A stretch of 64,000 nt of DNA from Cupriavidus pinatubonensis (GCF_019602855.1 NZ_CP080768.1:124001-188000), one strand, 5' to 3'; positions 27,084-35,709 are shown, numbered from the stretch's first letter. Notes: generated by a model from the sequence alone, not told the origin. Made by a program: numbers and translations.

Positions 27084-28121
27084 ATGATTAGCAAACTCCA
27101 TCTCGAAGGGATCCATCTGCCGGCGGACTGGATTGGCCGGTGCTTCGCCAAGACGCAAGGTGATGTCACTTCCCTCTACGTCTCCCGCGCATCTGAGTCC
27201 GAACCCGTTTGTATCGCCAGCGGAGGCCCCTTGAACGGCGACGTGATAAGGGCGTTGGCTGTCGCGCTCAGCGACGCCTGGCGAACCGGCCGAGGCCTCG
27301 CCCCGAAGCCCGACCCTGAGCCTTATGAAGTGCCCTTCGGCACAGAGGTACCAATGCGGCGTCAAAGCGCGCAGCGGTTGCTGCTTAATACCTTTGGTGC
27401 AGCGCCGATCGTCACCTTCATGCAACACGCGAGCAATGTTGCCCGCGAGACCGACCCGCTCTTAAAGGATCTGGTCTGGCAGCGCGGACGTCGCGGCTAT
27501 GCTGTCGAGTACAGGCTGCTCGACCAGGCAGGCAATGTCGTCGCCGCCGATGTCGAGAGCAACAAGGCCCTCCGCGCGGCGCGCGCGGCGCGGCTGGCCG
27601 ATGTCGATTCGTGGTGCATGCCGCTCGAGGACTTCGAGCTCGCCTCGCTCGCCATTCCGGTGATCCGGGGAAACGGGGTGAAGGAATCGCGCATGCAGGT
27701 TGTTGAAGGCACACAAGCTCCAGCGGGTGCCCAGGACCTCAGCGCATTGCGCACTGAGCTGGGTCGCATCTATGACCGAGCTGCTGTTGGGAAGGATGGG
27801 CTCGAACTCGCCCCGCGTGGGGAGTGGATCGCGTCGTCGGTCACGCAACTCCTAAATCGCGCGCTGAATTGTGATCTTCGGACCTTCCAGATGCCGGGGG
27901 CCAAGGCAATGATCTTCTTTCATTCTGACAATCCTCGCCTGACTCCGCACTCGGTCCGGTCGATGGTGCACAGCGACCTGGTCGTCGCGGCCTGCGAACG
28001 CGGCGAGCACGTGCCGAACGAGGTGATTGCTGATCTGCGCGCGAGAAACCCCGGGATCGAGCTGCCTGTGGATGCATCAGCCCACGCGCGCGAGACCTTT
28101 AGCCGCCCTTCCGTGCATTAG
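27084..28121 (+). CDS. Hypothetical protein coupled to rdgC
   Basis: A 345-residue protein of unknown function that starts 3 nt after the rdgC stop. It shows no signal peptide or membrane segment. An Ala/Arg-rich helix (ALRAARAARLADVDSW) lies in the middle and a histidine-rich stretch near the end. The tight spacing suggests a role linked to RdgC, perhaps as a DNA-associated partner. No domain was recognised. A strong terminator follows at 28190. Confidence 0.6.
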   Translation: MISKLHLEGIHLPADWIGRCFAKTQGDVTSLYVSRASESEPVCIASGGPLNGDVIRALAVALSDAWRTGRGLAPKPDPEPYEVPFGTEVPMRRQSAQRLLLNTFGAAPIVTFMQHASNVARETDPLLKDLVWQRGRRGYAVEYRLLDQAGNVVAADVESNKALRAARAARLADVDSWCMPLEDFELASLAIPVIRGNGVKESRMQVVEGTQAPAGAQDLSALRTELGRIYDRAAVGKDGLELAPRGEWIASSVTQLLNRALNCDLRTFQMPGAKAMIFFHSDNPRLTPHSVRSMVHSDLVVAACERGEHVPNEVIADLRARNPGIELPVDASAHARETFSRPSVH

Positions 28122-28189
28122 GCTCAGGTGGGCGGCAAAGCTTGACAAGGGGTGGCGGCCAGCAACATAGGTCTCCCATCAAACGTGAG

Positions 28190-28223
28190 AAAGCCTGGAG
28201 CCTTGAGCTGCAGGCTTTTTTTT
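28190..28223 (+). terminator. Rho-independent terminator after the rdgC transcript
   Basis: AAAGCCTG and CAGGCTTT arms pair around a 13-nt loop and are followed by a run of T. It lies about 70 nt after the stop of the gene ending at 28121. Confidence 0.8.
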
Positions 28224-28349
28224 CTGCATTGAGAGCAACCCGCGGATGACGCACGACTAACGGCAACGAGAGGCGCATTCAGCGCATGTAGTCACCGCGA
28301 CTTGTTTCCTTTACGATTGCCGCCTTCTGGGGCGGCGCGCCGCTTCCCT

Positions 28350-28437
28350 GGGCCGGACGCCGTGCTGGTTGCAGGCAGCGGACTCATAATCCGCCTCCGT
28401 AAGGACACCGTGGGTTCGAATCCCACCCGGCCCACCA
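28350..28437 (+). tRNA. Class II tRNA with CAU anticodon, non-canonical
   Basis: An 88-nt gene folds into a perfect cloverleaf. The acceptor arms are GGGCCGG and CCGGCCC with discriminator A and encoded CCA. The D stem is GCC/GGC and the anticodon stem GCGGA/TCCGC with loop CTCATAA (anticodon CAU). The T arm is GTGGG-TTCGAAT-CCCAC. The variable region is 15 nt and can form TCC-GTAA-GGA, so this is a long-arm (class II) tRNA. Normal CAU tRNAs (initiator Met, elongator Met, Ile2) are class I. Long arms belong to Leu, Ser and Tyr tRNAs in bacteria. Position 8 is A and position 14 is T, the reverse of the usual pair. It stands alone beside the replication origin. Its amino acid cannot be told from sequence. 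Confidence 0.85.
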
Positions 28438-28489
28438 ATTCCGAACTTACCTATTTTGCGGCCCCGAGATGTTCGGGACACGACCCCAA

Positions 28490-29313
28490 GGTGCAGTGGT
28501 TTGGGCCGCAAATGCCCCGGGCCGTGCCCCTCTTGCGTTGACGCGTCCGAAGGTGCATTGAATTGGGCCGCAAACCAGTCACCCATGCCTCCAGCGCGCT
28601 TGAACGCGCCCCAAGGTGCAATGAATTGGGCCGCAGATCGCTCGCTATGCCCTTCAGCGCGCTTGGACGCGCTTCAAGGTGCAATGAATTGGGCCGCAAA
28701 CCACTCGGCTATGCCTTCCAGTGCGCTTCAATGCGCTTGGACGCGCTCCAAGGTGGCATGAATTGGGCCGCAAACCGGTCGACTAGGCCGGCCTGCGCGC
28801 TTCAATGCGCTTGAACGCGCTTCAAGGTGCAATGATTTGGGCCGCAAACACTCGGCTATGCCCCTCCAGTGAGCTTCAACGCGCTTGAAGGTGCAATGAG
28901 TTGGGCCGCAAACCACCGGATATGCCTTCCAGCGCGCTTCAATGCGCGTGGACGCGCTCCAAGGTGTAATGAATTGGGCCGCAAATCACTCGGCTATGCC
29001 TTCCAGCGCGCTTCAATGCGCGTGGACGCGCTCCAAGGTGTAATGAATTGGGCCGCAAATCACTCGGCTATGCCTTCCAGCGCGCTTCAATGCGCTTGGA
29101 CGCGCTCCAAGGTGTAATGAATTGGGCCGCAAATCACTCGGCGATGCCCTCGACGCGCTCCAAGGTGGCATGGATTGGGCCGCAAATCACTCAAATATGC
29201 CGACCAGTGCTCCTGGGCGCGCCTCAAGGTGCAACGATCTGGGCCGCAAGAAACTCGGATATGGCATATAAGGCACTTTCGCTCGCCTTAAGGTGCAGTC
29301 AGATGGCCGCAAC
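28490..29313 (+). repeat. Long-period iteron array, 13 direct copies
   Basis: Thirteen copies of a 23-bp core, consensus GGTGYAATGAATTGGGCCGC plus AAA, begin at 28490, 28552, 28615, 28678, 28752, 28826, 28890, 28963, 29037, 29111, 29164, 29228 and 29292. Steps are 53-74 bp, clustering at 62-64 and 73-74. The links share a GC-rich segment (CCAGCGCGCTTCAATGCGC and relatives), best kept in the copies from 28890 to 29160. The core resembles the short-period iterons at 29896-30043, so RepA probably binds it. A role in copy control by titration or handcuffing is inferred. An inverted partial copy (TTTTGCGGCCCC) lies at 28454. Confidence 0.8.
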
Positions 29314-29441
29314 GGCTCATACACGCTATGGTGCATCGGTTTGGTTGACTGTGAGAGTTTTGCGGAGAGACGTAAGTAGTTACTTCCCGCAGCCTAGCCT
29401 TGATTCGCGTATATGAGCAGCATGATGCACAGCATTGAGGG

Positions 29442-29692
29442 TTTGCGGACCAACTGGTTACACCATCACAGGCCTAGGAGCTTGCTGGATCTGATTGCGG
29501 ACCAATTCATTGCACCTTGATCAGTGCCGCGGTCCTCCGTTAACTCTGTGCGGACCAAACGATTACACCAGTGGTCTGCCAGTGGCGTTGAGTCGTGCCA
29601 GGGGCTGCCGTCCGAGTAGCTGTTGCTTGTGTTTGTGGGCCAAACGGGTCACCTTCGTTAGCCCCTGGAGTTGCGGACCAATGAAGTGCACC
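29442..29692 (-). repeat. Inverted iteron copies
   Basis: Five cores in the opposite orientation, each like TTGCGGACCAATTCATTGCACC, lie at about 29442, 29495, 29547, 29635 and 29671. They match the reverse complement of the long-period core with GTCCGC in place of GGCCGC. They lie between the long-period array and the DnaA box, so the array changes direction toward the origin. Confidence 0.7.
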
Positions 29693-29767
29693 TCTTTTAG
29701 GGCCTGAGAGGAAACGGCGCATGCACGTCTTGACGCTGCCCTGTTCTCTCGGCATGCAGACTGAGGC

Positions 29768-29776
29768 TGTGGATAA
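29768..29776 (-). promoter_or_regulatory. DnaA box
   Basis: TGTGGATAA is the exact reverse complement of the consensus TTATCCACA. It lies about 120 nt before the short-period iterons and near an AT-rich stretch at 29813-29885, as expected for an iteron-type origin. Confidence 0.7.
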
Positions 29777-29795
29777 CTGGGACGGTTTTGACGTT

Positions 29796-29811
29796 CCGCA
29801 AATATTTGCGG
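29796..29811. repeat. 16-bp perfect palindrome at the origin
   Basis: CCGCAAATATTTGCGG reads the same on both strands. Each half repeats the CCGCAAA tail of the long-period iterons. It lies between the DnaA box and the AT-rich region, so it may be a special RepA or host-factor site. Confidence 0.6.
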
Positions 29812-29895
29812 ATAGCTAGCAGCTTTGTTTACGTTAACCAACTAACGTATACGGGAGCGTTTTTCGCTTTGATAATCAATAAGTTACGTGGAGCA

Positions 29896-30043
29896 AAGTG
29901 TTAACCGTTGGTGCCAAGGTGATATTCATTGGTCTTAAGGTGTACCGCAATGGGCCGCAAAGGTGGTACTGGTTGGTCGCTGAAGGTGTCATTGATTGGT
30001 GCAAAGGTGCAATGGATTGGTGCAAGGTGTTAACCATTGGTCC
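29896..30043 (+). repeat. oriV: Short-period iterons of the replication origin (oriV)
   Basis: Seven direct copies with consensus AAGGTGYMATNNATTGGTSC start at 29896, 29916, 29937, 29960, 29983, 30004 and 30024. The steps of 20-23 bp, about two helical turns, are classical for iteron plasmids. A further copy lies at 30127. The DnaA box and AT-rich DNA are just upstream and repA just downstream. I take 29760-30045 as the likely origin. This is inferred from layout. Confidence 0.8.
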
Positions 30044-30167
30044 TGAACACCTGGCTACCCTGAAAGCCTTATGGGGCGGGCGTTTCATGACTTAAGGTAT
30101 TGAGTATGGTGGTATTTTTTGGGCGAACGGTGTAATCGATTGGTACAAGCGCACAACACCCTTCCGC

Positions 30168-30214
30168 AAAGGTGTAATCGTATACTTGACTCATTACACC
30201 TTTGTGGAGATAGT
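30168..30214 (+). promoter_or_regulatory. repA promoter overlapped by RepA-type operator
   Basis: AAAGGTGTAAT (30168) and ATTACACCTTT (30193) form an inverted repeat made of iteron half-sequences. Within it lies a good -35 (TTGACT, 30186) with a 17-nt spacer to GATAGT (30209). Iteron initiators often repress their own gene through such a site. Confidence 0.65.
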
Positions 30215-30246
30215 AGCGTCACTTAGTGAATTGGGCGCCGCTACCC

Positions 30247-31584
30247 ATGTCAAATCTCCCGAAGAACATCCCTGAACAGCTAGGGTTTGACCTGTTTAAC
30301 GCTGTCCGCGAGGAGCTGGGGCCGGGGACCTCGATAACTGAATCAACGCGGGAGATTGGGTACAGCAAGAGCAACGTTCTTGTCGACGTTACTCCCATGT
30401 CATTGGTCGCCAGGCGCGCCATCAATGCACTGTGGCTCACCGTATCAGAGAATCCCGACCTCCCCCACTACGACATCGACCTCGGCTACTTCAAGTGGCT
30501 TGCGAAGTTTGAGACGTCGAATAACGTCGGACACCTGAAGAAGGCGTTGCGCGAATGTCAAAGCTCATCTGTCCAGGTATCTGTAGACGATCAGGATGGT
30601 GAGCCGCAATGGGTGTCAGTGCCTTTGTTAGGTTCAGTTGGGATCGCTGGGGGTCGCGTGGTTTTCAAGGTCGACGAGATGATTCGTCGGCAGTTGAAGG
30701 ACCCGAAGCGCTTCACCTACCTCTCCGTGCGCATGGCCGCCGCATTGAGCCAGTACGCATACATCCTCTATGAAAGGCTCGGGACCTTTCGTTTTAAGGG
30801 CGGGACGGACTGGATTCCTGTCGAAGAGGTCCGGAAGTGGGTCAATGCGGACACAGTGAAATCGCTTACTGAATACAAGCAATTCAAGCGCCTGGTACTG
30901 GACAAGAACATCGCGCAGATCAATGAGCTGACCGACCTGTACATCGAGTACGAGACGAAGACTTCACCAGGATCGCGCCGTGTTGCCGCGATCAGGTTCA
31001 AGGTCAGGGACAACGCCGAGGGTAAGCTGGTCCTGGACTTTGCGCAGCCACACGAACTCAAAGATCTCTACGAGACGTTGGTGAAGGGGTTCGGGCTCAG
31101 CAAGAAGCAGATCAACGAGCTCATCAGTAATCGGGAAGTGAACACGGACGAGCGCATCCGTGCCGCTATTGACCTTGTGAAGTACCGAGTTAAGGTCGGC
31201 GGGGTGAAATCACCTGGTGCTTACCTCATGCGCGCGATCAAAGAAGGATGGTCGCTAAGCGAAATGGAGCGCGAGGCAGCGAAGGGAAATGTGGCCCTAG
31301 TGGTAGCCGCCGGCGAACCGAAAGTACCGGCCGCGGAGATTGAGTTTTCTAGAAACATTGAGAAAAGTATCGAGGACGGCCTGGCAATTTTCGAAGGCCT
31401 GGACGATGGCACTCGCCTGCAGGTTCTCGATGGACTCTATAGGGAGCAGACTTTCCAGTTGGCTGCTCGCCGACAAAAGGTAAAGGCTCGACCCGAAGAA
31501 GCTGCAATCATGGCCCGTAAGGCGCTAAAGGCAGAGCTCGGCCAGTACGTGAAGCGCTGGTCGGACGAACGGCAAGCGGCTTGA
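30247..31584 (+). CDS. repA: RepA replication initiator (Rep_3-like)
   Basis: A 445-residue plasmid replication initiator. The first half (residues about 20-270) has the look of paired winged-helix domains of Rep_3 initiators (YFKWLAKFETSNNVGHLKKALRE, FTYLSVRMAAALSQYAYILYERL, KQFKRLVLDKNIAQINE). A long helical C-terminal extension follows. It would bind the iterons upstream and open the origin together with DnaA. The start is uncertain: ATG 30247 is used, but an in-frame GTG at 30226 exists and neither has a strong ribosome site. Iterons upstream and parS, parA and parB downstream confirm the role. Confidence 0.85.
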   Translation: MSNLPKNIPEQLGFDLFNAVREELGPGTSITESTREIGYSKSNVLVDVTPMSLVARRAINALWLTVSENPDLPHYDIDLGYFKWLAKFETSNNVGHLKKALRECQSSSVQVSVDDQDGEPQWVSVPLLGSVGIAGGRVVFKVDEMIRRQLKDPKRFTYLSVRMAAALSQYAYILYERLGTFRFKGGTDWIPVEEVRKWVNADTVKSLTEYKQFKRLVLDKNIAQINELTDLYIEYETKTSPGSRRVAAIRFKVRDNAEGKLVLDFAQPHELKDLYETLVKGFGLSKKQINELISNREVNTDERIRAAIDLVKYRVKVGGVKSPGAYLMRAIKEGWSLSEMEREAAKGNVALVVAAGEPKVPAAEIEFSRNIEKSIEDGLAIFEGLDDGTRLQVLDGLYREQTFQLAARRQKVKARPEEAAIMARKALKAELGQYVKRWSDERQAA

Positions 31585-31654
31585 GATTTTAAGGTTTCTT
31601 GAGGCGCACAACTCTTTTGGTTCATGCTGATCTCTACGGCCGAGTTTTATCAGA

Positions 31655-32601
31655 GTTGTCACGTAACAATCGTTAAATGAGACGCATTACTGTACGTGCC
31701 AGCGTCTCGCGTCGCCTCTGTCGTCTCTGGTGCAGGCACCGTATGCTTTGACATAGAAAGCCGATGGCATTTGCTTTGGTCCACGCTACGAGTAACCTCT
31801 GCCCCATTTCGGAGCGGTGCTCTCTGGGGCCGGATCAGTTGTCACGTAACAACCGGGGTCTCTATAGCCAGAGTGAGCCACAAATGACTCGGGCGCAGCT
31901 AGGTGTGAGGAGCAATACGGGCCGGGTTGTTACGTGACAACCCACAAGCGGTCCTGAGTAGCAGGCGTGAAGAGCGCAAGGTCGCAAAATGTCGGCCCGT
32001 ACTTTTGCCTGGGTTGGTACGCGAGATGCGCACGCCTTGCGGTGCTTCCATCGGTGGTTGTTACGTGACAACCGTTTGCCCATGCGAACCCCAACGAGGC
32101 CTCTGCACTTGGGTTATTACGTGACAACCGCTGGTCTCGCAATTCAGCGATTACAAAGACCGATTCTCGCCGCGTCTTCTCATGTTGTTACGTGACAACT
32201 GCCAGTTGGGAGCTCGCGATCCGATCTGGCCGAGCGGCTACCAGGAACGATTTAGCCGGGTCTTCTCAGGTGGTCGTGCCCACTGCGTTTAGCTTGTTAC
32301 GTGACAACAGACCGTTTCCGACCTCGCAGGGTCTGCGCTCCGCGATTACCAAGATCGATTTTCGCTGCGTCCCATTTGGGTTGTTACGTGACAACCGCTT
32401 GCCATGCGAATGCCAGATTGGCGCGCATTTGCACTTGGGTTGTTACGTGACAACAGAACGTAGCAACCACCCCCGGTCTGCGCTCCGCGAATCAGGCTCG
32501 ACTTCGCACCTCGCCTCTGGGGTTGTTACGTGACAACAGGTATGTCGCGATTCCGCAACTCAGCGAGCAATGCTGGCCTTTGATGGTTGTTACGTGACAA
32601 C
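31655..32601. repeat. parS: Centromere-like cluster of 11 parS-type palindromes
   Basis: Eleven 16-bp sites of the form GTTGTTACGTGACAAC or its reverse complement, with one or two variants, start at 31655, 31838, 31926, 32057, 32113, 32184, 32293, 32380, 32439, 32522 and 32586. They fill the 1.15-kb gap between repA and parA, where no gene is seen. Some spacers are themselves similar (GGTCTGCGCTCCGCGA at 32330 and 32477; GATTACAAAGACCGATT-like at 32150 and 32346). Shape and place suit ParB binding sites. Binding is inferred. Confidence 0.8.
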
Positions 32602-32739
32602 AGATCGTTGCGACACCGCAACCAATGCCACCGTGAGATGCAACGAAAAGCACACAAACAGAAAGTTATCGAAAATTATCTTGCTACCATATTTTGTGAT
32701 GCATAGAATTCGCGAAATATAGGAACCGGGAGGGATCTG

Positions 32740-33429
32740 ATGAAGAAGGCTTACACGATCGCATTGGCTAACCAGAAGGGTGGGGTCGGCAAAACGACAG
32801 TGGGTCTCAACCTTGCGTCTGCTTTTCACCTCGGTGGAACCGAAACCGCACTGGTCGATGCTGATCCTCAGAACACGTCTCTTCGATGGGCGACAAGTGG
32901 GGCAGAAACGCTCGGAATTGCCGTCACAAGCCTGGCGCCGGCCGGCAACAAGATCGGCAATGAAATTGCCAAGCTCCAACGGAAGTACGATCTCGTGGTT
33001 GTCGACTGCCCAGGCAATCTGGAAGATCCTCGCACCCCCGAAGTACTGAAAGTTGCTGACTTCTGCCTCATGCCTTTGGGTCCGTCGCCAGCGGATCTGT
33101 TCAGCACCCTGGCAATGATTCGAGAAGTGGCCGCTATTCGACGCAGGGACAATCCTGGCCTCAACTCTGCCCTCATGCTCAATGCCGTCAACGGAAAGAC
33201 GAAGATGAGAGGGGAGATCATCAAGTTGCTCGAGGAGCAGGACGTGGGTACCCATCTCCTAAAGTGCCAGATCGCCCAACGAGAGATCTATCGTCAGGTC
33301 TTTGCTCTCGGCACGACAGTTCACGAGTGCACCCGCTACATGAGGGGCTTGAAGGAGGCCCGGGCCGAAATTGAGGCTTTGGCGGTTGAGCTGTCCACGT
33401 TCATTGCCGAGACAAAGAAAAGAGGGTGA
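32740..33429 (+). CDS. parA: ParA partition ATPase
   Basis: A 229-residue ParA-family ATPase that moves plasmid copies over the nucleoid. The deviant Walker A motif NQKGGVGKTT is at residues 11-20, DADPQ at about 46, and VVDCPG at about 87. It lacks an N-terminal helix-turn-helix, so it is the short type and would not itself bind an operator in the way long ParA proteins do. The start ATG 32740 follows GGGAGGGA. parB follows after 5 nt and the parS-like array is just upstream. Confidence 0.95.
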   Translation: MKKAYTIALANQKGGVGKTTVGLNLASAFHLGGTETALVDADPQNTSLRWATSGAETLGIAVTSLAPAGNKIGNEIAKLQRKYDLVVVDCPGNLEDPRTPEVLKVADFCLMPLGPSPADLFSTLAMIREVAAIRRRDNPGLNSALMLNAVNGKTKMRGEIIKLLEEQDVGTHLLKCQIAQREIYRQVFALGTTVHECTRYMRGLKEARAEIEALAVELSTFIAETKKRG

Positions 33430-33434
33430 CTTAA

Positions 33435-34493
33435 ATGAGTAAGCAAAATAGCGTGAAGAAGAAGCCCGCGGCTACCGGATTGTCGTTGGCAGCTGGACTT
33501 CTGAAAGGTCTGAACAACGAACAAGCGGCCCTGGATGAGCGGGAGCGTGCGGACGCCGAAACGCCGCCACACTCGGCAACCGTCGCGCCGATCCGCGCTG
33601 TTCACGACTCCCCGCCAGTGACGAAAACTGGGCCTTCCATTTCACCCGCGAGTGGTGGCCGCCTTCGGATCGCGGTTGCGGACTGCATCTCAAACCCGTA
33701 CAACCCCCGCGAGTTCTACCCAGAGGCCAAGATCCAGGAGCTTGCAGTTACGCTGAAGCGGGATGGCCAGATCGAGACTATCAAGGTCACGCAACTGCCG
33801 AAGTACCCAGGCAAATACGTGGTCATCGATGGCGAGCGACGGCTGCGGGCGACAAAGTCCCTCGGCGAAGCGCTCATTGACGCGGAGCTACGAGCTGATC
33901 AAGCTCCCGCAGAGCTGTACTCGACCGCGTACCGAGCAAACAATGACCACGAGCGGCAGACGATCTTCGACGACGCGATTGCCTGGCGCCGTCTGCTGGA
34001 TGATGCTGTCTTTGCAGACCAGAACGCATTGGCCGAGAGGGTAGGGCGAGACAAGACCTACGTGAGTAAGGTGTTGTCGCTGAATTCCCTCCCAAGGTCG
34101 ATCCTTGAGCGAATGGCTGAATCGGCCAGTCAAATCGGATTGCAGGCTGCCTACTTCATCAAGCTGATCTTCGACAAGGTGGGCGAGGATGTGGCTGACC
34201 GCACGCTGTCTGCAGTGATCGACGGCAAGAAAACCGTCCGGCAACTCGAGCTCCAGGTCCGGGACTTGGCGGATACCAGTGCGCCAAACAAGAAGGCGCG
34301 GACTCGGTATCACCAGCTCTACGACTTCAAGGTCAATGGCGGAGGGTCCCTTGGCCAACTGAAGACCTTCCCAGATGGACGTGTGAGCCTCGAACTCGTC
34401 GATATCCCAACGGAACATCAGGAAGCGTTGGCGGAGAAACTGAAGGCGATCGTTGATTCCTTCTCTAGCGAACGAGCCGAAGTGGAGCAGTAA
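33435..34493 (+). CDS. parB: ParB centromere-binding protein
   Basis: A 352-residue ParB/KorB-type protein. The N-terminal CTPase fold has ISNPYNPREFY, VIDGERRLRATKSLGE (about residues 75-145). The central helix-turn-helix is NALAERVGRDKTYVSKVLSL (about 198-217), and a helical C-terminal dimer region follows. It should bind the palindromes at 31655-32601. It begins 5 nt after parA, and a terminator follows. Ser- and Pro-rich N-terminal 70 residues form a flexible lead with a basic start that may touch ParA. Confidence 0.95.
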   Translation: MSKQNSVKKKPAATGLSLAAGLLKGLNNEQAALDERERADAETPPHSATVAPIRAVHDSPPVTKTGPSISPASGGRLRIAVADCISNPYNPREFYPEAKIQELAVTLKRDGQIETIKVTQLPKYPGKYVVIDGERRLRATKSLGEALIDAELRADQAPAELYSTAYRANNDHERQTIFDDAIAWRRLLDDAVFADQNALAERVGRDKTYVSKVLSLNSLPRSILERMAESASQIGLQAAYFIKLIFDKVGEDVADRTLSAVIDGKKTVRQLELQVRDLADTSAPNKKARTRYHQLYDFKVNGGGSLGQLKTFPDGRVSLELVDIPTEHQEALAEKLKAIVDSFSSERAEVEQ

Positions 34494-34551
34494 AGCAGGC
34501 CGTCAGGACCCTCAGGCGCGTCGTATCCCTGATGCGCCCCATCTATTGAAC

Positions 34552-34583
34552 AGCCGTGATCCTGCAAGGGTTCGCGGCTTTTT
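34552..34583 (+). terminator. Terminator after parB
   Basis: AGCCG and CGGCT arms flank a loop containing ATCC/GGGT pairing and are followed by TTTTTG. It lies about 60 nt after the parB stop. Confidence 0.65.
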
Positions 34584-34746
34584 GCTTAGGGTCGCGCCGC
34601 TGGGGTGTGTAAAGGTGCAGAGCAATGGGATGTTTAACTACACAGCGCTCGCAGCACGACACCCTCCTATCCCCCCTAAGCGGGGAGACGCGGGCGGTGA
34701 CCAGGAGGCAAACTTAGCGCCTTTCACATAAGAAAAGGAAAGACTT

Positions 34747-35196
34747 GTGAGACGCGCATTCGCGGTTCTTGTTGCTGCTGTTTCGTTGTCAGGCTGTGCG
34801 CTTCCGCCATCGGAGAGTGAACTCGCAGCTGCCGACTATGGGTCTTACCCGATGAATTACGAGGAGATCATTCGCGACTATATGTCCTCTCGTCTAAAGG
34901 ACCCGTTCAGCGCCCAATACCAATTCCAGAATTCCCCGCAAAGAGGCTTCTACGGCTTGGGCGGCGCGCAATACGGCTTCGTCGTGTGCGCCCTCATAAA
35001 TGCCAAAAACAGTTATGGTGGATACACGGGAGCTCGCCCGGCATACTTCATGATTCGTGACGGTGCGGTCGTTAATGCCACTATTGGCGATGGCTCGTAC
35101 GGGGACGCCATGGCCAGTGGGAAGTGTCAAAAATTTGTAGGGAAGTTTGGGAGCGCGCCAGTAGCTAGGCGGCAAAAAGGGATCTTTACCGAGTGA
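34747..35196 (+). CDS. Small lipoprotein
   Basis: A 149-residue protein with a lipoprotein signal peptide (AFAVLVAAVSLSGC, lipobox LSGC, modified Cys about residue 17). The start is GTG at 34747, supported by AAGGAAAG 7 nt upstream. The mature part contains YGFVVCALINAKNSYGGYTG and two more cysteines. Similar short lipoproteins occur widely in proteobacteria, with unknown roles. It stands alone between parB and kfrA. Confidence 0.75.
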   Translation: MRRAFAVLVAAVSLSGCALPPSESELAAADYGSYPMNYEEIIRDYMSSRLKDPFSAQYQFQNSPQRGFYGLGGAQYGFVVCALINAKNSYGGYTGARPAYFMIRDGAVVNATIGDGSYGDAMASGKCQKFVGKFGSAPVARRQKGIFTE

Positions 35197-35276
35197 ATTG
35201 CCTGAGTTGGGGGCGTGGTCTCGTGCTGGGATCGATCTGGCAGAATTGCCACACCACAACGAAGGGCGGGGAAGCC

Positions 35277-35378
35277 ATGAGGCGAGGGATCATCGCGGCG
35301 GTGGCAACCGGGGCATTGCTGGCGGCGACCGGCGCGCGGGCAGATCTAAGGGGTCACCACCCCTCTCATTCAGCTTGA
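35277..35378 (+). CDS. Short peptide that looks like a bare signal sequence
   Basis: A 33-residue frame (MRRGIIAAVATGALLAATGARAD then nine residues) that has a signal-peptide shape and a GGGCGGGGAAG stretch upstream, then stops. It may be the remnant of a truncated exported protein, or a real small peptide. Confidence is low. Confidence 0.3.
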   Translation: MRRGIIAAVATGALLAATGARADLRGHHPSHSA

Positions 35379-35397
35379 CCGCCTAGCCCAAGCGTTG

Positions 35398-35709
35398 TTA
35401 GTTCCGACGTGCTAAATCGATAAACGCGGGCTCGAGGATCTGGTCCGTCGCGGAAATCAGCATGTAATTGTCGGGATTCCAGACTACTGATGCCGTGTGC
35501 GGGATATGCACAGTGGGCGAAGGACTGATTGGGCTTCCCGCTAGCCAAACACGATCGTGCTCGTGGCGTTCAACTCTGCGAAGGCGGAAGGTGAAATCGG
35601 GATTGTGGATGGAGCAGACCACGATGCTGCCTTCCTCGTCCGCGTCCTTCAGTTCCTTGAGCACCTGCGTCAGGTATTTCTTCAAGGACTCAAACTCGTT
35701 CGGTTCCAT
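35398..35709 (-). CDS. Hypothetical protein, 103 residues
   Basis: A 103-residue acidic protein with a helical N-terminus (FESLKKYLTQVLKELKDADEEG) and a beta-rich rest. There is no export signal. ATG at 35709 is preceded by GGGGGTAACAG. It is of unknown function and has no obvious operon partner. It looks coding by its even composition and clean start. Confidence 0.5.
   Translation of the reverse strand: MEPNEFESLKKYLTQVLKELKDADEEGSIVVCSIHNPDFTFRLRRVERHEHDRVWLAGSPISPSPTVHIPHTASVVWNPDNYMLISATDQILEPAFIDLARRN

Noticed and set aside
28350..28437. Ordinary elongator Met tRNA
   Set aside because: The 15-nt variable region and total of 88 nt do not fit class I; a shorter fold breaks the T arm.
28490..29313. 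Regular repeats resembling a CRISPR array
   Set aside because: The spacers are related to each other and vary in length (53-74 bp period), there are no cas genes, and the cores match the origin iterons.
31655..32601. Repeats as a CRISPR array or as RepA iterons
   Set aside because: Each is a 16-bp palindrome, spacing is uneven, and they lie next to parA and parB. The origin iterons have a different sequence.
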